This document shows positions 35,546-47,600 of a stretch of DNA of 64,000 nt, piece after piece (within the stretch, counting starts at the first letter, position 1; each line of letters starts with the position of its first letter). Location: contig OW240918.1 of the NCBI GenBank assembly GCA_933207985.1, positions 18,544,878 to 18,608,877 of the forward strand, written 5' to 3'. Under the pieces are notes generated by a model, which made no database searches, was not told the origin of the DNA, and saw only the letters and a list, made by a program, of their open reading frames with translations. The position numbers and the translations under genes are program-made. Source of the stretch: Pelobates cultripes (lineage: Eukaryota > Chordata > Amphibia > Anura > Pelobatidae).

Positions 35546-36156
35546 TGTTGTGATGTGTATGATGCTAATTTGTTGTAATGGTATTTATTAATTAATGACT
35601 TTTTGTCATAAAAAAAAGCATAATGAGCTTAATGCTTTAGACGCACCACTAGATGTCAGTATAGCATATTTAGTGTAATGCTTTGGGGGCACCACTAGGG
35701 GGAGTGTGTAGGAAGACCTGTGCTTCTGGCAGTGACATCACAGGCCAGCCTACTTACACTGAATAAAAACCCAGATGTGAGGAGAAGCTAGCTCTCTGTT
35801 TGCCTGTACCTGACTGATCATGTAGCACCAGCTCTGACTTAGCCCCAGCCCTTTGGCTGGGGCCTTGTAAGTAATATGTTTGTATTGTAACAGTTAGCAA
35901 TTGTAATAGCCTTAGCAACCAATAGTGTTTTGTGTAGTATTGTATTGTATAATTATTGAAATTGACATTCCGCTAGCATCTGTTTATTTATTATAGTTAT
36001 ATTAAATATACATTTAATATTACAACGTTTTGTGTATTTTCTATCCACATATTCGACCATAATACCATGAATTATAAAAATATTAATGTTGTTCCGTATT
36101 GCTTAATTATTATGTATTAAGAGATTAATATTCATATTTAGGTCACGACCACAACA
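35546..36156. mobile_element. Possible solo LTR
   Basis: The block opens TGTTGTGATG and closes GACCACAACA, a 7-bp TG...CA terminal inverted repeat. It has a GAATAAAAACCC box near 35760 and a GCCCCAGCCCTTTGGCTGGG hairpin near 35840, both usual in LTRs. No clear 5-bp target duplication is found, because the left edge overlaps the CR1-type repeat, so the call is tentative. Confidence 0.35.
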
Positions 36157-36950
36157 TTTGTAGAATAGGCATATAACAATAACAGATAATGGCAGATGAG
36201 TGTAGGCAATAAATGCTTTCATATCAGTAGGCCGATATAATACACACACTCAAACAAACACACAAACAAAATGAGCAGGCAAACTATTTGGCTAGTGAAG
36301 AAAATTATAATTTAAGCAGAAAAAATGCCAAGAAATTAAGAAGCTGCTTAATGATCTTCTTAATCAAAACATTCCTTTATTTATTAGTGCTCATTGATGA
36401 AAAAAATGATATGAAAACCTCAATTAACACAAAATGTGTTATTTTTTTTTTTTTTTTCAGAATTTAATGAAAAAGGGATTAATTTCCAGTTCATTATGCC
36501 CCCAATCAGAAGCAGATTACAGAATATTTTTTTAATAATTATTTTTATCATGCTATTATTACATATTCACTCACAGTACATGTGCAAATATAAATGAAAT
36601 ATGAAAAAACAATCACGCTCACTCCTTGGTAGATATGCAAGTATTACTGGTCCATCTGCCAACACAAGCTGGTATTTCAATAAAATAGAAGTTAGATACA
36701 CTGATATATCTTACACATAAAACATTTAATTTGTTGCAGCGGTAGAACACATTTTCAGCCTCTATGATGGCCCTTTGATCTAACGCTCTGATGATCTAGA
36801 ACAGCTGAGAATGCATCCAACACACAAACACACATGAATTTGTATTATATGATGAAACATATATATTGTCTTAGTTCCCTAACTGTCTTTCATTTGCAAT
36901 AGAACTCACATTAACAAAAATGTAACAGATTTATTTATCAATATAATATG

Positions 36951-37010
36951 TATAACATAGAATGTGATGGTCGATAACCATTCGGCCCATCTAGTCTGCC
37001 CAATATTTTC
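36951..37010 (-). mobile_element. CR1-type 3' fragment
   Basis: A short copy of the repeat at 35271-35545: ACATAGAATGTGATGG, ATTCGGCCCATCTAGTCTGC. Only about 60 bases are recognisable. Confidence 0.55.
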
Positions 37011-38337
37011 AATATCTTTGTTGTAGTGTCCCAGATGGATGACACTCATCTCTGTAATATTATATATGTCATACGATTCTAAATCATATACAGCCTGTGC
37101 TAATGTATGTCAAAATGCTATAATATTTTTTTAGTTTACAACTTTTTTTTTTCACATATTTATCTATTTAGTGGATAATTATCTTCATTATTATTACCCA
37201 TCTAGACCTTTGCAAATTGGTCATCTGTGTCTACAGTAGAGAGTAGTTCTTCTGTACCCACAATTAAGCCAAATTAATTTAACATAATGTTCTAAATTTG
37301 ATTAAAGTGCACTGCTGTGTATACCTCATCTTGCCCCCATTTAGTCATTCTTTGTTGCCATGACAACTCATTCACACTGAGCAATAAATGATGAGGATGA
37401 TCATATACTTGGCAAAATGTCTTTTATAAGCCTGCTTGTTATCCAATAACACGGCATGAATTGGGATTTTTAGAAATGATCTAAGGCAAAATTGAAATTA
37501 TAGCGTGGTGGGGGATGTACTGCTAAACAAAGATGTCAACTTAAATGTAGCACAATAGGAGTTAAATTACAGATCTTCAGATAATCAGTAACACTAAATG
37601 CAATTAACGTGAATTTTTCAGAAGCATGATTATGTACAGATTTTCATGAACCAAACAGCAGAATAACTAACGGAAATTAAATCCTACAAAAGTTTGATAT
37701 TATTTGCACAATAGCTCCAAATTCATATGAAATAGAGTTCACAGCTGTTGTAAAATTTCAGACAGAATTATCAAACGTCATTTGATAAATTGTAACTGAA
37801 TAATTTGACAGCGATGTCTGCTGGAATGGCTATGTGTGAAGAACCAGTTACGTTTTAAACTTTCATATTTCCAAGAGCAATACAAATAGTGAATTATCCT
37901 CAGTAACAGGAGCAACTAATTATAAGCTGCTATTTTCGTTAAATCCAAGAGTGTGTGCCAAAGGCTTTGCGTTCCCTAAAGACTTTTACTATATTTGGTG
38001 GTTTGGTTTTTCTGAAGCCCTCAGCATACTTGATGCTTTTAATTTCTTAAAAAATTATAGTTAAATTATCATTTAAATATCCTGTTTTTTGGGACATTGA
38101 CTTCTGCGATTGTTATACATAAAATGTATCATATAACACAATTAGTAAAACATTTAAATATGTTAAACCCTAGCTTATTTATGTAAATGACTGTATTTAT
38201 ATTATTGAAAAGATAACTATACATATATATTTTTTTAAATGTGAACTTATTTATACATAATGATTGTGTTAACGTTTAAGTAGGAAACAATGCACAAATA
38301 GAGGATACAAATTACGATTATAGAATGATATTTATTG

Positions 38338-39962
38338 TGTCAGGGTATGGTTCCGGCTGACCTTAAACATGCCATTGTAGTACCTATCCTAAAAAAAGTC
38401 TTTTGACCCGTCCTCCCCCTCTAACTATTGTCCCCCTCTAACTATCCCTCTCTTTTTCCTCAAAGCTTCTGGAAAGACTTGTCTTTGCCCGTGTGTCTCA
38501 CTTGCTCAATTCCAACACTCTCCATGACCCTCTTCAATTTGGCTTCCGCCCTCTCCACTCTACTGAGACTGCTCTTATCAAAGTTACTAATGACCTAATT
38601 GCAGTTAAATCCAAAGGCCACTACTCCATAGTAATTCTTCTTGACCTCTGTGCTGCCTTTGACACCGTTGATCATGTTCTCCTTCTTCAAACTCTTCAAT
38701 CACTCAGTTTTTGTGACTCTGTCCTCTCGTGGTTTTCCTCTTATCTCTCCCAATGCTCATTCAGCATCTCCTTTTCTAATGATGCCTTGTCCCCTCATCC
38801 TGTCTTGGTTTTAGTCCCCCAAGGCTCTGTCCTTGGTCCCCATTTATTTTCTCTTTATACTTCTCTCTTGGCAAACTTATTACCTCTTTTGGATTTCACT
38901 GTTACCTGTATACTGATGACACCCAGATATATCTCTCCTCCCCAGACTTCTCCCCTGCTGTCCTGCAATGTGTCACTGCTTGCCTTTCTTCCATCTCTGA
39001 CTGGATGTCCTCTCACTTTCTGAAACTCAATCTCTCTAAAACTGAGATCCTTGTCTTTCTTCCTCCTAATACTGATCCTTCTCTTTCGCTGGTATCCATC
39101 CCCGCAAGCGTGCTGTCTTGGTGTCATACTTTACTTTGGCCTCACCTTTGAGCCGCACATCCAGTATGTTGCCAAATCCTGCAGATTCCATCTTAAAAAC
39201 ATAGCCCGCATCCACCCCTTTCTTACACAAGATACTACCAAGGAGCGTGTCCATGCTCTAGTAATTTCCTGCATGGATTATTGTAACCCTCTCCTAATTG
39301 GTCTTTAAAAAAGCCATATTGCCCCTCTACAGTCTGTAATGAATGCTGTCGCCAGACTGATTTTCTTCTCTAGTCGGGTCTCTCACAACTCATCCCTCTG
39401 ACAGTCCTTACATTGGCTTCCTGTATCCTATAGTAATCCATTCAAAGTGCTAACCCATACCTATATAGCACTGAACAATTCTAGCCCCTCTTATATCTCA
39501 TCACAGATCCATAGGTATGTCCGTTCTCAGTCTCTCTGCTCTGCCCGTGACCTTTTCCTGTCCGATACTCGCACCCATAAGGCCAACTTGCGCTTGCAGG
39601 ACTTCTTCCTATGAAATAGCCTGCCTACCACCATTAGACTCTCCCCTAGTCTTCAATCGTTTAAGAAGTGCCTTAAAGCCCATCTCTTTAGGAAAGCTTA
39701 TGGCCTCCCAGACTAACTTTTACCTCACATATCTGTCTCTTGCTCTCTCCTAAAGGGCAGCATTCTACTATCTCCTCCAGCTCTGCTTCTCTCCCATCTT
39801 ATTTGATTGCTATTCCCTGTCCTAATGTGTTTTATACCCCACCTCCTATAGACTGTAAGCTTGAAGATCCTCTTCAACCTATCGTTCCCCCCTCTCATAA
39901 TATTGTAAAGCGCTACGGAATCTGCTGGCACTATATAAATGGCGATAATATTAATAATAATA
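38338..39962 (+). mobile_element. L2-type LINE, 3' part with tail
   Basis: The copy begins within the reverse transcriptase (GMVPADLKHAIVVP-like passage) and ends with GTAAAGCGCTACGGAATCTG, then a short TAA/ATA tail at about 39945-39962. It lies opposite to the transcribed strand of LRP1B. 5' truncation is typical of LINE insertion. Confidence 0.85.
38380..39720 (+). pseudogene. L2-type reverse transcriptase, frameshifted
   Basis: An open stretch of 176 codons (38493-39023) carries [20 protein letters not shown], motif A in [13 protein letters not shown] and motif B in PQGSVLGP. The frame then shifts between about 38870 and 38905; the catalytic motif C reads YTDD (38909-38920) where L2 elements usually have [12 protein letters not shown], a LGVIL block, HLKNIARI and SLQSFKKCLKAHLFRKAY follow across further stops and shifts up to about 39720. 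Order and spacing are those of L2 ORF2. The copy is dead. Confidence 0.85.
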
Positions 39963-42439
39963 TATAAACCACTAGTTTTCCAATTTGTTGACTTGCAAAC
40001 TTCAGTCTGAGATTGGAGAATTTCAAGTATTTGGGGGCTAAAATCCTTTTGTTACTGAACTCCAATTTATTGTAAGTAAATGTGCTCAGTCGTAACTGCC
40101 TGAATTTTCAAGAATTAAACAGATTTCAGAGGTTATTTTTATTGTTTTATTTATATGGATTTAGCTTGCAGTACTAAAATAAATTATAAATTGTAATTAC
40201 AGTTATTTAATTTTACAATTTTTCAACAGATGCTTTAGTTCTATTTTTGTGATCTCAAAAATGCACCTTGTATGCATACACAGATATTCATATCTTGTCT
40301 TTCATACATTGAACAAAATATTTTTGTCACTTAAATGCTACAATTGTATTGATACTGACTGTTTTGAGTGTAAGACACCATTAATATAATATAGCTTTTT
40401 GAAAGCACACAAAAATATATTAGATTGATGTAATTTTCTTGAAGACTTAATTTCCCTTAAGTCTGAATTACCCTTTTTATATTTTGAAAACATCTTGTTT
40501 TCAAAATAAAGCATTCAATAAGTACATTCTAAAACAAAAGTTAAAATAATTATGACTCATTAAAATGATTTTCTCTTTGACACATTTCGTAATTAAACTT
40601 CTGATCTAAAGCAGAACTTATGATGATAGTACATAAAAAATAAAACAATTCTAATTAAAAAAACACATCATACATTTTGAATATCAAACAAAGTAATTTT
40701 TGTATTTATGGCCATGTAAATGTTGGTTTGTATTTATAATATCAACATTCTTAAAAGAGAAATTATCATAAGAAATAAAAAAATGTGCATTTTAGGTTCT
40801 GTTAAAAATAATTAACAATGTTTTGAGACAAGCAGTTTAACATTAACATAGCCAAGCTAACATTGCATATTTTACTTTTGAGATTTCGGAAAGCAGTTTT
40901 AATGTGGATTTTGATGGGCAATTAGTTTTCATTAATGGTGGTTTGAGCACTTAGAGAAGACAACTATGTACTGTACTTAGAACTGGGCAAACTGCCTAGA
41001 TATATTTCATATATTAGTGTTAACAAAATGAATAGTGTAATGGCAATTAGAAGATTGATGGTTTAGAAAATTTAGGTGTATGTGTCTTAAGTTCTTCGAA
41101 CTAAATTGCAATTCTCTGTAGAAGAGTTGCTTTAGTCAAAAATATAAATTTGAAAAAAATATAAATTTCTTAACAAACTTAAACCAAGAACAACATGGGC
41201 TAATTGATTTGTTCTATTGTAGCATTTCATACCATTGAAAGCACTTGAACAAAAGAGAACATTAGATACCTGTGAAGACGTATCTTAAAATAAAACTAAT
41301 GCTATTTACTGTGGTCTAATGACAACTTATTTTCAGAGCCAAAAATACAAACTTCAAGATGATTGTCCTTATTGGCTTGACAATTAAAAAGTCATCTAAC
41401 TAGATCTGTGTTTTTTTATATATATTCATCTATAATCAATATGGGAAAGGTTTATCTTTGCAATACAAGAAAAACCAGAAGTTTAATATATGTTCAATTA
41501 TTTAAATTAAGACTGTATTTATAGATAGGAAAAGGAAAAGCTATATCTACCCATTGATTTGTTCTGTCAATTGAACAGATGGGAAAAGCAAAACTTATTT
41601 TTTAAAATTTAAGATAAAGTACCATTTGAAGTCCTTCATCACAACTGGAATAAAAAATATTTTTTCCGCCATAGGAAGAAACATATTTGCTGCTCCTCGT
41701 ATATTTTGTTACTATCATGTGTAAATCAAAAATGCAGGTAGAAGCATGACAACATGCATCAAAAATGCAGTTTATTATGTCTAACTGTAAAGAAAATATA
41801 CAATAAGTGCATACACAATCCATCACAAACAGATGTGACATATTCTCCAAATAGTAAGTGTATTATACATCAGTACACTTAAGCCCATCTTATAGTGGAT
41901 GAGAAGAGACTATACCCAGCTGCCAAGAATAGTAAGGAACAAAAGGAGAGCAATTGAGTACAAATGCATTAAACACCCCAACATTTCAGTTGTATTGCCT
42001 TTATCAAGGGAGGATCCTCACTGACTTGTCTAACTAGGCTGTGTTAGCAGGTTGATGCTGTAGAATGCACCCTGAACAAGTCCTAACACTCCTGCAACTC
42101 ATTTTGTCTGTCCCAAGCAGATTGGTTTCTGGGCATGTTGCATGACTCAGGAACCTCAGTTGACAGAATGGGGGGTTATAGAGATTTTTGTTTGTATAAC
42201 TTCTACCTGGTGGACAATGTTGAGTCAATATGGCCTGCTAAAAAACTACTGCCTTCCATTATGGACTCTTTACAATCTGGTCATCTGCTGCTTGACGTTG
42301 TTTAAAACATACTCCACCTGACCATCAAGCACCTGTTACATATCCCTACCTGACCACCAGAAAATTTACACCCAACCCCATAGCCTGTCTCGTACCCCTA
42401 CCTTCATCCCTTCCCTATCTCCCATCTACTGTGGCACCT

Positions 42440-42665
42440 CTTCCCAATCACCTATTCTCAGATACATCCCTCACGTCCCTCTTTGTATTTGTCACTTAAC
42501 ATTTTAGAATGCAAACTTAGTTGGGCAGGGGTTTCTTCAACTGCTGTTCCTGCCTGTCAAATGTGTTTTGACAAAATTAATATTTTGTCTTGATTTTTCT
42601 ATTGTTTAGCACCGTGTACTATGTTTGCGTTAAATAAATAATTGTAAGTGTAATGGTATTTACCC
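42440..42665 (+). mobile_element. L2-like 3' untranslated fragment, weak
   Basis: A passage with AGAATGCAAACTTAGTTGGG, GTTTAGCACCGTGTACTATG and a TAAATAAATAATTGTAA end resembles L2 tails but is diverged. Confidence 0.35.
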
Positions 42666-43939
42666 ATCAGTTTGTTACGGGCAAATGCAAATATTAAAAT
42701 TTTTAGAATGAAATGTTGTATTTCTTAAACTGTGTACTTTGTCTTTAAGAGATATTGCAAACTGACAAGGTGTTATAAATGGAACATATTGTTTTTCATA
42801 GATGTTTCTTTAAGCAATAACCTCAGTGCATAATATGTTTGCGCCATTTTGTCCCAGACGAATTACAATAACAATAATGTATAAACAAGCTTCAAGGCTA
42901 TGCTAAGACTCTTGCAGTACACAATATACTGTGGTAACCCCAAGTTAATGGAACTTCTCCAAATCCGGGAATCTCCCACAACTGTACACTTACGACTTAG
43001 TATAAACAACAGATAACATATTCAGACTTTAAGATGCCATCTTGAACTAAGTCAGGAAAATTTCCATGACGTATACACCCTTTAGTTATGGCCTTGTATG
43101 TTTGCCAAATTAAGGGAGGTCCTAAATTGAATAAAGTAAAAGAAGTGTTACTTTTTCATATTTGAACTACAGTAACCTTAAAATGACGACACCTAAGGTA
43201 TATATAGGTGTACTTTTAAATGTTAAGACACAGAGGAGAGACTTGGAGACAGACGCTGCTCCATCTTAAAATGACAGAGAGGCTGACATGATGACATGTT
43301 CAGAAGGGTATGTTAACCTATTAATGATATTTGCAAGCATGTAATTTAATCTTATAAACTCTGCTATAATGGATTTTATATTTTTATATAATAAATATCC
43401 AAAAGACAATCTTGCTTCCAAGACAATCCTTATTTTATATTGTATTCTCAATTATTTACATATGTTAAATAGAGGATCTCTTACACTATATAAAATTATG
43501 GCTAAGATATCTGTATGGTTAGCCCTACTAAGTTCTATGCTTTAAGACATTATAGTGGTAAATAAGGGAACCACCAGCGGTTACAAGTTCATAGTAACTG
43601 GCCACACAGGGTTAATTGTGATGCCCATAGGGTCTTTTGGAACAACACAGATAGTTTTTATGTTGACTTTACCATTGCAGTGTGGGCTTAAAATGGCATT
43701 TAGGGACTCATAAAACATGATTTTATAAAATTGTTTGGCACATTTCTTTGACACCCAGAAAAAAGAGAAGGTTGAATGTGCTTCACATCTGAAAAAGTGG
43801 ATTTTGTATCCAGTGGGGTTTTGCATTTGGTGTGTTTTGTACGTCCGAATGCATCTTCATATTGTAGATTTTCCTTGTCCTGTGTTACGATGTATGTTTT
43901 CCATACTCTAGATGCCTTTAAGAATGTAGCTATTTACAT

Positions 43940-44162
43940 TCACTTTTTCCTCTCCACTCTCACCTTCCAATTCAACTACTTTTCAACCCTGTTACTTATT
44001 CTGGTTTTATACCCCAGCTTCTCTAGGATATGAGCAGGGCTGTTATCAACCTTTTGTTCATGTGAAAATTTGTAATAATTGTCTCATTTATTGATTCCCC
44101 TAAATATTGTAAAGTGCTGTGGAATAAGTTGGCGCTATATAAATGCCTGTAATAATAATTTT
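43940..44162 (+). mobile_element. L2-type LINE 3' tail
   Basis: It contains ATTGTAAAGTGCTGTGGAAT, AAGTTGGCGCTATATAAATG and a TAATAATAA end, matching the tail of the longer L2 copy at 38338-39962. Confidence 0.7.
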
Positions 44163-45224
44163 TAAAAAACTCAGTAGAACACGGTATTTGGTCACGTGTC
44201 TTCCAATATTTCTAATGTTTTCCAATACCTACTTTTTAGGCATTTTGAGGTTCTGTAATAACTGATTTTCTGATTGGCATATTAAATCACATAATAGTCT
44301 ATAAGTGTGCCTCAAGAAGAGTTTCCTTATGTTATCCTAGACATCTAAATTAAACTTTTAATGGTGGGGTTTATTTTTATCCCTCATGATTAAAACATGA
44401 CTCATCTTTGCAGCTTTGAAGAAGGCCATTAACTATCGTATATGAAAAAAGTAAAAAAAAAAAATGATCTCCATTAATAGTGTATGTTAATAAATACATT
44501 CCCACTAATACGTTGCTTAATTAAAGGATTCAGAAGAATCCAGAGAAAGAAAAAAGATATATCACACAAGGATTATTTAAGGCTTGAAACATCAAAAAAA
44601 GGACATTTAGCTGTACTTCTCAATGAAAGCTAAAACTAAATCTCATCTAGAAGCACTTAATTCATTATCTGTAATTACACAAAAATAACACACTACCAAA
44701 CCAGGAGACTATTCTAAAACCCCATACGCTACATTAATATAAATTAACACATTTTTTTTTAATTTTTCTAATCTGCATACACTCACTTGACTTGTATTAT
44801 TAAATGCAATAGTCTTACAATGTGGAGTTTGCAGATTTTATTTTATAAATACAGAAAATTAAATCTAGGTAAATCTTACAATACTCAATTTTATGTAATT
44901 GCATAGTTAATAATGTAGAACAAATTGCCAATTTTCCCCCTGGCACTCACATTATATCACTGATATAACTAAACACACCTCTTAAAGTCAGGCAAATGGG
45001 AAGTGTTTGCAGACAGGAATATTTACCTGACCCATGTGTTATATTGTGACCATGTTTTTAGCACCTATATGTTAATTCTTCCTATTTATTGCAATTATAT
45101 AAATTCTTGATATACATGATTGTTTGTCATGTCCTTGGAACAATTCAAGAAGAATACTGCTTGATCACTCCAAACCAAGAATAAGGTAGTATTCAAAGGA
45201 TGAGATCATTTCCTGGCTACTGAT

Positions 45225-45310
45225 CTGCAGTGCCAGAGGAGCATCTGGCCTGCTTGCAGAAAAGAGCTGGAACTGGAGGACAGGCGGCTCATCTTAAGGT
45301 AGAAGAAGAG
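45225..45310 (+). repeat. Dispersed repeat shared with 53000-53105
   Basis: AATGCCAGAG-like start, CATCTGGCCTGCTTG, CTGGAACTGGA, GGCGGCTCATCTTAAGGTAG and AAGAAGAGGGGCTTG all recur in the same order at 53000-53110. It runs directly into the minisatellite. Confidence 0.75.
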
Positions 45311-45338
45311 GGGCTTGAGGGACCTTTGGGGAGTGAGG

Positions 45339-45645
45339 GGCAATGTATTAAATGGGGGGAAGGAGGATGCAGTGTATTAGAGTGGTGATGGGCAGCAGTG
45401 TATTAGAGTGGTGGGAGGGGGCACTGTGTTGATTAAGGGGAGGGCAGTGTATTCAATTAGTGGAGGGAGTGTATTCAATTAAAGGGCAGTGTATTAGATT
45501 AGGTGAAGAGGACAGTGTATAAGAGTGGAGGGAGCAGGGGCAGTGTATTGGATTTGGGGGTGTGCATTGGACATGGGGTTAATGTATTAGATGTGGGGCA
45601 GTGTATTAAAAATGGAGGTAGGGGGCAGTGTATTAGATTGGTTCT
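45339..45645 (+). repeat. G-rich minisatellite, unit built on GGGCAGTGTATTA
   Basis: About ten imperfect units of roughly 25-35 bases repeat the core GCAGTGTATTA followed by a G-rich spacer. The related repeat at 53000-53165 ends with one such unit (GGGGGCAGTGTATTAAG). Open frames on both strands across it are repeat artefacts. Confidence 0.85.
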
Positions 45646-45750
45646 GCATGGAGGCGCTGAATGCTCCCGTGGAGATGCTAACTGCTTTTTGCCACAATAG
45701 CCTCCCAATGCTTTCGTACAGGAAAGCATTGGGTTGGCTGAGATCATCAA
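45646..45750. repeat. Dispersed repeat with the GAAAGCATTGG word
   Basis: CCTCCCAATGCTTTCGTACA and GGAAAGCATTGGGTTGGCTG form an imperfect hairpin. The word is shared with 12820-12845, and GGCTGAGATCATC is mirrored near 58277-58292. Confidence 0.5.
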
Positions 45751-46337
45751 GTTTGATAATAATTTATTTTATAGTTTTTTTTGGTAATGTTGGAGGTAAA
45801 ATGGCTAATTTTATTGGATTTTGTATTGGTGGCCCTACATACAATACATTTCTTACATCTTAAAAAATATTTCATATCTGACAATGTTGATTTCTTTTTA
45901 ATATCTGCTGATCTGGTAAAATTATTGGTTAAAATAGATAAAAAAATTGGGAGCTCCTCTAAATATAATATTGGACTTATTAGGGATGATCTTTTTTAGT
46001 ATATCATATTATTATACTTCTTAAGTATATCAGAGCAAATGCTATCAGATTTACCCTCACTATTGTAAATTAGACTCTATCTTGGACTTTTTGTTTGTAT
46101 TTTTATATTCACAGTTTTATATCATCATAGGATAGAGTATATATTGCTCTACTTTTATTGTCTTATCAATATCTATTTTATCCCTTACCGCTTGGAGCAT
46201 CCTATTGTTTTGTATTTTTATTAAATATCTTGACTAGTCAAATAGATCAAAATGGATGGACATGATATTAGAAATTAAATAACGTTTTAGTTATTTTTTT
46301 TATTTATTTTTTTAAACCGCACAGAAAACACATCCGT

Positions 46338-46551
46338 AAGTGTTAAAGAAAAAAATAAAATCAAAACAATCATTCAGTTCAAATATTGCCTAGGGTAATG
46401 CTCAGCACGGACATTTTTTAATAGAAAAATAACAGAAAGCATCCAAGTGTTAAAGAAAAAAATAAAATCAAAACAATCATTCAGTTCAAATATTGCCTAG
46501 GGTAATGCTCAGCACGGACATTTTTTAATAGAAAAATAACAGAAAGCATCC
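46338..46551. repeat. Exact tandem duplication, 2 x 107 bp
   Basis: Bases 46338-46444 and 46445-46551 read the same by eye (both contain CATTCAGTTCAAATATTGCC and GCTCAGCACGGAC). The lack of divergence points to a very recent duplication or an assembly artefact. Confidence 0.92.
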
Positions 46552-46875
46552 AACAGAGTACAAGTTATACATGAATATTTTTCCTTTGTTTCTGCAATGG
46601 TGACAAATGGGGTATAGCTCATCAGCTATCAGGTTGTACAAATGAAGGATTTCAAAAAGAAAAGAAAAGTAACTGCACACAGGGGTCTTAAATCAAGCTG
46701 TTTTTATTAGTTTCATATTGTTTCTCACTGGTAGTATGTCAAATGTTTTTTCTTTGAAATGCACACTAGATGTCAAAAACTTTTTCATCAACTTCGATTT
46801 AACTATCTTTCATTAATTTATGTATTTACTATTGCTCAGCTACATCAGCACCTGTTTAAATATAAAGTAACATTG

Positions 46876-47600
46876 AATTATTATTATTAATGGTATTTAT
46901 ATAGTGACAGCAGTTCTTTACAGTATTGAGAACGTGGGAAATTTAACAATAAATTAGACAATTACAAAATGATATAGGAACAATAGGTAGATGAGGACCC
47001 TGTTCAAATGAGCTTACAGTCTAGAGGAGTGGAGAATAAACACACAATAGGGCAGCAAAAGGGGGCAGCAAACAAATAAAGTGTGAAAGTAGCAGAACTA
47101 GAGGGGAGAGTTGAGTGTGACTCTTTAGGTGAGAGCAATATACAGATTTGTGACATAGAAGTTACTTTAGGGGGGCCATAAGCATTTGGAAAAGATGGGT
47201 TTTGAGGGATTTCTTAAATGATTGAAAACGTGGAAAGTGTGTGATGGAGGTAGGCATGCCATATCAAAGGAAAGGAAGCCATGTGTGAAAAGTCCTGCAA
47301 GCATGAGTTAACAGTAAGGGTGTGAGCAGTGGACAGGAGAATGCCATCGGCAGAGAGACCTAAAAGGTCTATACTTATAAATCAGTGAAGAAATGTTACA
47401 GGGGCTAGAGTTGTTTAGAGATTTATGGGTAAGGGTTAATATTTTCAATTGACATCTAGAGGATACAGTAAGCCAGTGTCAGGATCTAGAGAGGGGCGAG
47501 GTATGAGAGGAGCACCAGGATCAGAAAGATCAGCCTAGTGACAGCATTCATAACTGATAGTAGTGGGGCAGTATGGCTTCTGTGGAGACCAATTAGCAAA
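46876..47600 (-). mobile_element. L2-type LINE 3' region
   Basis: It begins with the (TTA)n tail, then TGGTATTTATATAGTGACAG, GAGCTTACAGTCTAGAGGAG and, further in, passages such as TGTGTGAAAAGTCCTGCAAG and AGCCAGTGTCAGGATCTAGA. These are the reverse complement of L2 coding and tail sequence. Several stops are present and no intact frame remains. Confidence 0.7.

Noticed and set aside
45339..45645. Tandem units with variable spacers, superficially CRISPR-like
   Set aside because: The units diverge, the spacers are G-rich variants of each other, the host is a vertebrate, and no cas gene exists; it is a minisatellite.
45499..45863. Overlapping Gly- and Pro-rich frames on both strands
   Set aside because: They are translations of the G-rich minisatellite and the next repeat.
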